The notes beneath the pieces were generated by a model, which saw only the letters and a list, made by a program, of their open reading frames with translations, made no database searches and was not told where the DNA came from. The position numbers and the translations under genes are program-made. Positions 57,814-64,000 of a stretch of DNA of 64,000 bases are shown in pieces; position 1 is the stretch's first letter, and the number at the start of each line of letters is the position of its first letter. Source of the stretch: Fistulifera solaris. Lineage: Eukaryota; Bacillariophyta; Bacillariophyceae; Naviculales; Stauroneidaceae. The stretch spans positions 620,001 through 684,000 of the forward strand of contig AP026153.1 of the NCBI GenBank assembly GCA_030295235.1. Direction: 5' to 3'.

Positions 57814-58367
57814 ATGTCTACCCTCCTGTTGTTGCTGATGTTCGTATCATCAGTAAATAAAAGCTGTACGTTCGTCGCGCTATTCTTTAAAAAAATATAT
57901 TAGACCGCCTGTCAAACTCATTGCACTCAAACTTTACCGTTTTATATTGTCGCAGCTGCTGCTCGCAGCGAAACCGTATCAACACGATACATGCTCTTTT
58001 CCGAGACGTTTGTGGCGGCGATAGAGGGAGACGAAATGATAGCAAAAACTGCGGGAAAGTCATTGGCGCTGGTTTTTGTCAAGACAGCGCAACGCAACTT
58101 TACGATTTCTGTCAAGATACGAGTCCAGGAAAGACACTGCTCGAGTGTCAAACTGATGCAGAGAAGAGTGCGAAAGCGGTTGGTTTTGTCTGGGATTCAG
58201 ACAATGCTGGTTGCAGTTTATTATTCGACAACAAAGACTCTCAGTCCAGCGTTGGAGCTCTATGCCCAGATGGGTTCTCAACAGGCTTGTCGCGATACAC
58301 TGGAACGGGGTTTCCGAAATCAGCCAACCAAAATGGCATTTATACTTGCTATAGCTGTGAATCATAA
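57814..58367 (+). CDS. Small secreted Cys-rich protein
   Basis: Two exons, 57814-57852 and 57969-58367, joined across a 116-nt GTAAAT..CGCAG intron in phase 0 (alternative acceptors lie close by). About 145 residues. MSTLLLLLMFVSS is a signal peptide core. The mature part has about nine Cys (DVCGGD, KNCGK, GFCQD, DFCQD, LECQT, AGCSL, ALCPD, YTCYSCES), suggesting disulfides in an extracellular or endomembrane protein. No family recognised. The Cys pattern and shift-free exon 2 frame support a real gene. Confidence 0.5.
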
Positions 58368-58561
58368 GCAATTTATGCATGATGACAATGTATGTATACT
58401 TTAATATCACTAACATAGACCTACTCATTTTATTTCTCTCTAGAATCGTCTCTTTCGTTCTATTCATTTCTCAATGAAAGGTCCCCTTCGAAAAGCTAGA
58501 TGACTGTGTCACTTTGTCGGGCCCATCGATAATGGATTGACCAAACAGTTCCATTTGCAAT

Positions 58562-59920
58562 TCACAAAATTCTCCATCCTTCCAGTTTATCTTTTCCGCT
58601 TCTTTTTTTCTTTCGAGGGTGACAGAGCATCTTGCTGATACCCATGGGCACCAAGAAGAGTAAAAACGGGAGCACGACGCCGGTGAGGGACATGTAAATC
58701 ATGTTTTGTGTATGTGTGGCGGGACATCCTTCCATGTCTTCCAGAATGCCCGGAAGCATACACCAGAAGTAAAAGCGAGAAAACAGATAACGAAGCTCTT
58801 TCAAAACAGGAATACCAGAGCCCGGCGAGAATGTCGTCGACAAGAAGATCATAAACATGAAGGGCATATCCGCGAGAAACAACACTGCCTGCTTGGGAAG
58901 CTCTGTGTAAAGTCCAAAGAATAGCGACGAGAATGTCATGCTGAGACTATCCATGAGAATCGCGACCCAAAACGAATAACTTTCGAGTCCATTCATCACG
59001 GCATTCGTCGTGCCAAACTGAATCACCGAAACAATTACAAAGAGAAATATACAAATGCTCGACTTGAGTGCCTTGTTCATTCTTTTCGAGCTGTGTAGTA
59101 GCGCTTCGGCTTCTTCGGACATGTAGACTCGCCAATCGGGGAGCGAAATCAAGTAAGGGTTCACCGAAAAGAATGCAATGAGCGAGCCCGCGTTGAGTAC
59201 CAAAACAGCTTGATTGTCGGGTGAATCCCAGAATCCCAGCAAAAATAACGAAAAGAAGACCACAACAAAGGCTCCAATGCCCATTAAGCCTGCATTGTAA
59301 AATACTTCGACGTCCAGAAAGAAGCGGAGATCCGCCCATGAGCCTTTGTAAACGTAGTTCTTTCCCACTGACAAGGCTTCAATCGCTTTGCTGCGTTCAA
59401 TGTTCCCTAGATGATTGATTTTGACCGTCGAGCGATCGATGGCACTGACCGTGATCGTATTATCCGCCATTTGTGTCAATGCTTCCACGTGATCGTTAGT
59501 GACGAGTAAAATTTGATGGTTTTCTTTCAGTTCTTTCAGTCGCTCGACAATGAAAGGAACAAAGTCATCCGTAACACCCGCAAAGGGTTCATCCAAGCAA
59601 ATCAATAGGTTGGATTTTCCAGCGCATCGTTGTCGAACAAGTTCAAACAGAAGTAACTTGCGTTGCCCTCCCGAGAGACCCGCCGTGAATTCTCCCGCCA
59701 TGGTTCCTCCTGCGGGTATAGAGTTAGCCGTTCCTTCTTTCACATAGATATCCCAGAAAGGGAGTTTCGTCGGATCAAAATGAGGGATTTTGGAGACGAT
59801 AACATACGGTCGAATGTTGTGATACTGACGAATGTAGATGCATTTGTGCGATCGATAAACGTCCTCTAAAAATGTTGTTTTGCCGCTGCCAGAACTTCCT
59901 ACGACGACCGTTAATGTCAT
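58562..59920 (-). CDS. ABCG-like half transporter (5' end incomplete)
   Basis: The frame gives NBD then six membrane segments. Walker A GSSGSGKTTF lies just after the first ATG (59920, MTLTVVVG), signature LSGGQRKLLLFEL, Walker B NLLICLDEP, H-loop LLVTNDH. The NBD-first order and six C-terminal helices (e.g. LMGIGAFVVVFFSLFLLGFW, VLVLNAGSLIAFF, LTGVVLPFLLFLVPMG) are typical of ABCG half-transporters, which work as dimers to export lipids or other hydrophobic substrates. Residues normally before Walker A are missing; the frame stays open upstream to 59965 and beyond without ATG, so a 5' exon or a frameshift is likely. Substrate unknown. Confidence 0.8.
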   Translation of the reverse strand: MTLTVVVGSSGSGKTTFLEDVYRSHKCIYIRQYHNIRPYVIVSKIPHFDPTKLPFWDIYVKEGTANSIPAGGTMAGEFTAGLSGGQRKLLLFELVRQRCAGKSNLLICLDEPFAGVTDDFVPFIVERLKELKENHQILLVTNDHVEALTQMADNTITVSAIDRSTVKINHLGNIERSKAIEALSVGKNYVYKGSWADLRFFLDVEVFYNAGLMGIGAFVVVFFSLFLLGFWDSPDNQAVLVLNAGSLIAFFSVNPYLISLPDWRVYMSEEAEALLHSSKRMNKALKSSICIFLFVIVSVIQFGTTNAVMNGLESYSFWVAILMDSLSMTFSSLFFGLYTELPKQAVLFLADMPFMFMIFLSTTFSPGSGIPVLKELRYLFSRFYFWCMLPGILEDMEGCPATHTQNMIYMSLTGVVLPFLLFLVPMGISKMLCHPRKKKRSGKDKLEGWRIL

Positions 59921-60242
59921 GTTTGACAAGTGTGAAGCCTGATAATTGCTCAAGACGTGAATCAAATAGCAACAAGACAGAGAAAAGGATGAGAAAGAAT
60001 GGAATAATGAAAAGACGCGATGATCATTATTTTTGTGCGGCTTCCTCCACGTTATGCGGCCTTTATTATTTCGACGCGTGTCGTGACGAAGTCTCAGGAA
60101 ATCCTGGACTGAAACATTTTAGTCATGAGTGAATACCGCTTCCCCGATGCTGTGTCCGCTACTTTATCGTACTTTGAACTTTCACAAAGTATTGCCCACG
60201 TCACAATGATTTAAAATGTAGATTTACCTTGCAAAATAACGG
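59921..60242. other. 5' region of the ABC transporter gene
   Basis: The missing N-terminal coding part of the transporter should lie here or in a frameshifted stretch; no clear exon was recognised. Confidence 0.35.
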
Positions 60243-60404
60243 TCATTTACCGCCAGCGGCAATGGATTTGCTTTCCTCTTCTTGGCGTTGGCGGTCTGCA
60301 AATTCGAGAAGTTTGTCAAAAGTCTTTTTGAGATAATCATTTTCTTCCCAAGACGGCATCTTTAGTTGTGTCATAAAATTCTCGTTCGCAACAATCGCCT
60401 TCAT
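60243..60404 (-). CDS. Possible small protein or terminal exon
   Basis: 53 codons from ATG 60404 (MKAIVANENFMTQLKMPSWEENDYLKKTFDKLLEFADRQ..SIAAGGK). The same frame is open a little further upstream (KCNAKWAF) to a stop. Composition is protein-like (amphipathic helix), but the frame is short and the family unknown; it may be the last exon of a gene whose other exons were not recognised. It lies head to head with the gene at 60499. Confidence 0.3.
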   Translation of the reverse strand: MKAIVANENFMTQLKMPSWEENDYLKKTFDKLLEFADRQRQEEESKSIAAGGK

Positions 60405-60498
60405 AAAAGCCCATTTCGCGTTGCATTTTCACATCCTTGCATACTTTTATAACGTCGAATCTCATCGAGCTCTTGCGACTTCTCATTCTATCTAAAAC

Positions 60499-60996
60499 AT
60501 GCAAACAGCACAACCTGTTGATCCCTTGGCAACTGTTCTCTTGAATCTGTCGTCGACGACCAGTACGACCTTGGCAAACGAAGTCATCAATCTCTTTCTC
60601 ACCAACAGTATCAGTCATATCTACCCAGAAAAGCACGCAAGCATGGAAAAATCACTTCCTTCCCTACCAGCGAAGAAACCAGCTGTCAGCAAGTCTTCCG
60701 GTTCGTTGCCAAAGAACAAGAAAAGCGGAGTCAAGCCATTGTCGCGTCCTCCTTTCAAGTTGATGAGCGCTCGCCCTGTCCGATTGGGAACACCTATTCA
60801 CAAGATTCCTATTCAGAAGAAGAGACCCGTCGCAAAACATACGACTCCTCCTCTTCGGAAGCAAATCATGAATGGTGCTGTGCCAGCGAAACTGTCGACA
60901 CCGCCCAGCTTGGCCCAAATCGACCTACTTCTCAAGTTGCCTGGTTTCAAGCTTCAAAACGAACGGCGCCGATCCTTTCAGGCGAATAGCGCTTAA
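60499..60996 (+). CDS. Basic Pro/Ser/Lys-rich hypothetical protein
   Basis: Uninterrupted frame of 165 residues from ATG 60499. The N-terminus (MQTAQPVDPLATVLLNLSSTTSTTLANEVINLFL) looks helical. Residues 50-130 are strongly basic and rich in Pro/Ser/Lys (KKPAVSKSSGSLPKNKKSGVKPL, PIHKIPIQKKRPVAKHTTPPLRKQ), a disordered nucleic-acid- or microtubule-binding type of composition. The end (LAQIDLLLKLPGFKLQNERRRS) could be a short linear motif. No family recognised. Confidence 0.5.
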   Translation: MQTAQPVDPLATVLLNLSSTTSTTLANEVINLFLTNSISHIYPEKHASMEKSLPSLPAKKPAVSKSSGSLPKNKKSGVKPLSRPPFKLMSARPVRLGTPIHKIPIQKKRPVAKHTTPPLRKQIMNGAVPAKLSTPPSLAQIDLLLKLPGFKLQNERRRSFQANSA

Positions 60997-62638
60997 TCAA
61001 TTTTGGAGCTATCGAGAACTGTTTTCGTCAAACGAAAGGACGCAATTTTGATCACAATTTAGTCGATATTTTAACAATTTTAAACGAGCTCTACCAACTA
61101 CGTTTTTCTTGCGGCTTCTTCCCTCGTTTTCGTCTCTATCATGATTTTTGCTTGTGCCTTAAAGGATACGATGCTTGTTCGATTGTTCATTTTCCATCGT
61201 CAACCTTCCGGTGCGAGATAAAATTCTCACAGACAACTCGAAAAATTCCTCATTCATGGTCGGCACTTTCTTACTTTCACACGTTGAGGTTCTCGTTGCT
61301 CGTCATTCTCATCTCGCCTCTTGCCCTTGGCACTTGCAGTTTTACGATCTAAAATGTAGAGACAGAGTAGAAAGTATAGACACATGACTTCACTTGTTGA
61401 CATTTATTGTCTTATGGCTACAAGAGTAAGCAGTGAACACTAGGACATTTTCGATTACTGAAAGAGTGTACATATGATTTTTCGCTGTTCCCGTTTGCCC
61501 AGATGAAACTTCTCCGTCCCAGTCGGCATTTTGGGTCATTTTGCTTGACATCTCCATTCTTCATTCTTCCCTTGTCGCTTTGCGAGGAAGTTGGCATTAT
61601 TTCTGCGCTATTACGGAAGACCGAAGGAATGTGTAAGCTGTTCCCCGCCTGCGCTAGTTTCTGAAACGTACACACGAACGAAGGCATCGTACGTTGAACA
61701 TCGAACATACTGTACCAGGTATCTTCCTCACAAGTCGTCACAAGTCAAGCCGAGTCGAGTCAGGAGGTAAAGTGGAAAGACAAGTGCCGATATCCGATGG
61801 CCAACCGCAGGCCCCAGTTTTCTGCTCTTGGCAATGGTCAGTTATAAATGAATATTTTTTCATGTTAAAAATGCACAATTGCGAAAGCAAACCCGTTCCT
61901 TTAAACGTTCGGCACCGTGGAGTTAAACACCCAAGGCTATCGGCCTTTTTGGGCTAAAAAAAGACCCGCTTTTATATGAAAACTATCTGGAAGCTGTAGA
62001 CAGACACTTGGGTTGATCAGAAGAGGCTCTAGAGATATGATGACAAATATCGAGGAGCGATTTAGTATATGTAAAATGTAGGGGTGACTTATCCGGGCGA
62101 GACTCAGCTAGTATTCAGTCCCGGATCGACCTCTTTATCTATTTCGATGCAACACAAATTCCTATGGATGTAGAGTAATCGCAACCTTGTTTGATGATCA
62201 GGTCGGCGCTATTGTTAATTGCTATCGATAGTGGTTGAGTTTCGAAGCACATCATAAATTGCATTCAATCAAGAGTACTCGTCTCCGACTCAAATCTTTT
62301 CAATCCCGGGCAGATGGTTTTGTTCTTTTTTTCGCTTCCACGTCGCACAAAAATCCGTCTTCGCTCAGCTGCTACTTTTCAATAGACAGTGAATGTCGGG
62401 CGTCGGTCCTCTGACAGCTCAACATTTTCCTTGCGGATGAGGTTCGCCGTGTGAGAACACCATGCCGCTGCAATAATATTTGAGATTGGATGAAAAGAGA
62501 AATATTGATTATAAATCACTCGTTTGACAACTCAACAATAAGAGGACTCGTTCTTTTCATTATTTTATCTTCGATAGCAAAAACGCATTTAGTTGATCCG
62601 CTGAGCAAGCAACAAAGTGAAGAAAAACAGCGAACAGA
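60997..62638. other. Intergenic, no supported gene
   Basis: 1.6 kb AT-rich. Frames of 66-107 codons (e.g. 61418-61741 -, 61694-61957 +) have no recognisable content. No tandem repeat or dyad family member was seen. Confidence 0.4.
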
Positions 62639-64000
62639 ATGCGAGAAAGAAAGCAGCGCTCGAGGCTTCTTCCTCTTACATCCACCCTTTCACTGTTGTT
62701 ATGCTGCCAAGCATACGAGCTTCTTTCTATTTCTTCTAAGTCACCCACTCGAGCCTTTCTTTCGCATCGAAATTCGGGTGCAACTTCCGTTCTTCCTCGT
62801 CATCAGGACAAAATATCACTTGGTGTTCCTAACAAGGAGAAACAAACGTCACCGGGGGCAGTCGTATTGGGATTTTCTATCGACGATGATGATCTAAATC
62901 TAACCACAAACCAGAGAAATATTCAGCAACGACGTACACGGCAATCTGGTAGTGCTCAAGATCAGCAGCAACGTCTTTTGAAATACAATCGAAAATGGAA
63001 ATACGGCAATCCGTTTGCAACTTCTACTTCGCAAGGAAAAGAGAATATTCATAAACAAGCGAGTCACGTCGATTTAGATACTTGGAATACACCAACTGAA
63101 GAAAAATTACCGCTGGAGCAGACGAGTGGCGACAACAATCTGCAAAATATCCCCAATTCGTTGGAAGAATGGTCTCGTAACAAAGTCACACCTTTGTTAA
63201 ACAGACGACAAGCTATTCGGAGAGAACAAAGTGAAGGCAAACGAAATCTCGTACAGGCGAATACTCCCGTCATAAGCAAGGAGGACTATATTGAAAGTCT
63301 GCGCAAGACGTTGAATGCGACTTCGACCCACAGTTCGGGGCAGCAACAACAGGAATTATCGAGCAACAACAATCGTCAATTGCACGTACTGTATCAACAG
63401 ATGAAAGCTGCCGATAAGCAAGGCAACGTGCAACAGACTTACCAACTTTTAACGCTGCTGCGCAAGGTAGCCCCTCATGACGGGAGAATAGTGCGACGGC
63501 TAGCTCGATGGTACGCGGAGCAAGATCAGCTCGAGGATGCCATTGGCGTATTGCAAAATGCTTTGCAGGAGCCAGAGCATTGCGAAAATGCATTTCTGTG
63601 GCATGGAATGGGTCAATATCTGCAAGAGCAGTTTCAACAGCAGAAAGACGACGACGTGGACTCGAATGAAGATATACTGCGCAATGTCACTTATTATTAC
63701 CGCCAAGCGATCCAATGTGACCCTTCACTTCCGCATCCGTACCACGCATTGGCTCTGTGTCAGCATTCGTATGGTCACATTGCCGCCGCCATGAAAACGT
63801 TACAGGAAGGCTTGTCCTGTTGTCCTCAAAATCACCGGCTGCACCATGCATTGGGCGATGTGTATCGACAAGCCGCCTCGCTCGAGCGTGCAGCGCAATG
63901 TTACAGCAAAGCACTGCAATGGAGTCCGGATCATTCCAAGGGTTACGCATTGACGGCAATTGCCAGAGTTCACTATGAATTAGATCGGCCAGACAAGTGT
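62639..64000 (+). CDS. TPR protein with signal peptide, possibly plastid-targeted (3' end outside window)
   Basis: The frame starts at ATG 62639 and remains open to the window end. MRERKQRSRLLPLTSTLSLLLCCQAYELLSISSKSPTRAF is a signal peptide followed by a Ser/Arg-rich stretch, compatible with a bipartite plastid presequence though without a clean ASAFAP. Residues ~85-220 are Gln/Asn-rich and disordered. From about 63380 tandem TPR/HAT-like helices begin: LYQQMKAADKQGNVQQTYQLL, RIVRRLARWYAEQDQLEDAI, YYYRQAIQCDPSLPHPYHALAL, AAAMKTLQEGLSCCPQNHRLHHALGDVYRQ, ERAAQCYSKALQWSPDHSKGYAL. HCF107/Mbb1-type plastid RNA-stabilising proteins have this layout, but other TPR scaffolds cannot be excluded. Confidence 0.65.
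   Translation, partial: MRERKQRSRLLPLTSTLSLLLCCQAYELLSISSKSPTRAFLSHRNSGATSVLPRHQDKISLGVPNKEKQTSPGAVVLGFSIDDDDLNLTTNQRNIQQRRTRQSGSAQDQQQRLLKYNRKWKYGNPFATSTSQGKENIHKQASHVDLDTWNTPTEEKLPLEQTSGDNNLQNIPNSLEEWSRNKVTPLLNRRQAIRREQSEGKRNLVQANTPVISKEDYIESLRKTLNATSTHSSGQQQQELSSNNNRQLHVLYQQMKAADKQGNVQQTYQLLTLLRKVAPHDGRIVRRLARWYAEQDQLEDAIGVLQNALQEPEHCENAFLWHGMGQYLQEQFQQQKDDDVDSNEDILRNVTYYYRQAIQCDPSLPHPYHALALCQHSYGHIAAAMKTLQEGLSCCPQNHRLHHALGDVYRQAASLERAAQCYSKALQWSPDHSKGYALTAIARVHYELDRPDKC

Noticed and set aside
1-64000. tRNA or rRNA genes
   Set aside because: No segment with a convincing T-arm (GGTTCGANTCC) plus paired acceptor stem was found by eye; the GGTTCGAC matches seen lie in coding or unstructured sequence.

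Overview
This is a nuclear fragment from a microalgal stramenopile, most likely a diatom. The best clue is the small protein encoded at 22700-23261: a signal peptide is followed by ASAFAP, the plastid-import cleavage motif typical of diatoms. Spliceosomal introns are short (mostly 65-120 nt, GT..AG), genes are dense, and a U2AF small subunit, COPII coat, two-pore channel and PB1/ZZ/UBA protein are present. No bacterial operon logic applies. No tRNA, rRNA or CRISPR was seen.

Layout. 1-4599 (-): a long acidic repeat plus coiled-coil (golgin-like) gene that leaves the left edge. 4.6-12.3 kb: gene-poor, with a palindrome-rich 216-bp satellite, a GC-rich island and a ~240-bp tandem repeat. 12.4-13.7 kb (-): seven-helix receptor. 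15.9-17.3 kb: CENP-B/Tc5-type DNA-binding protein. 17.6-18.9 kb: 421-bp tandem repeat. 19-28.3 kb: a dense cluster (small secreted or plastid protein, MEAK7-like TLDc protein, U2AF1, ASAFAP plastid protein, p62/NBR1-like autophagy receptor, a MITE, a hypothetical protein). 28.7-37.9 kb: two paralogous family-2 glycosyltransferases, the second spliced in frame to four tandem sulfotransferase domains. 38.2-47.3 kb: Sec23-like protein, cytosolic isoleucyl-tRNA synthetase, two-pore K+ channel with EF-hands. 47.3-55 kb: repeats, a coding-like relic, a MORN protein and an alpha/beta hydrolase. 55-64 kb: methionyl-tRNA synthetase with a C-terminal tRNA-binding domain, a secreted Cys-rich protein, an ABCG-like transporter, a basic Pro-rich protein and a TPR protein that leaves the right edge.

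The most interesting locus is 31983-37925. It encodes a predicted 1929-residue protein: a membrane GT2 polysaccharide synthase (D, DAD, TED and QxxRW motifs; six membrane segments) followed by four near-identical 335-residue PAPS-type sulfotransferase domains. Its upstream neighbour (28716-30594) is the same synthase with identical intron positions, but it ends in a 16-residue tail. Together they suggest a dedicated sulfated-glycan machine in which chain synthesis and sulfation are fused in one polypeptide.

Caution. Many otherwise conserved genes (IleRS, MetRS, MORN, hydrolase, p62-like, TLDc, CENP-B-like) are broken by single-base shifts, usually in homopolymers. This looks like assembly error rather than decay. 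Their coordinates below span the whole intended gene.
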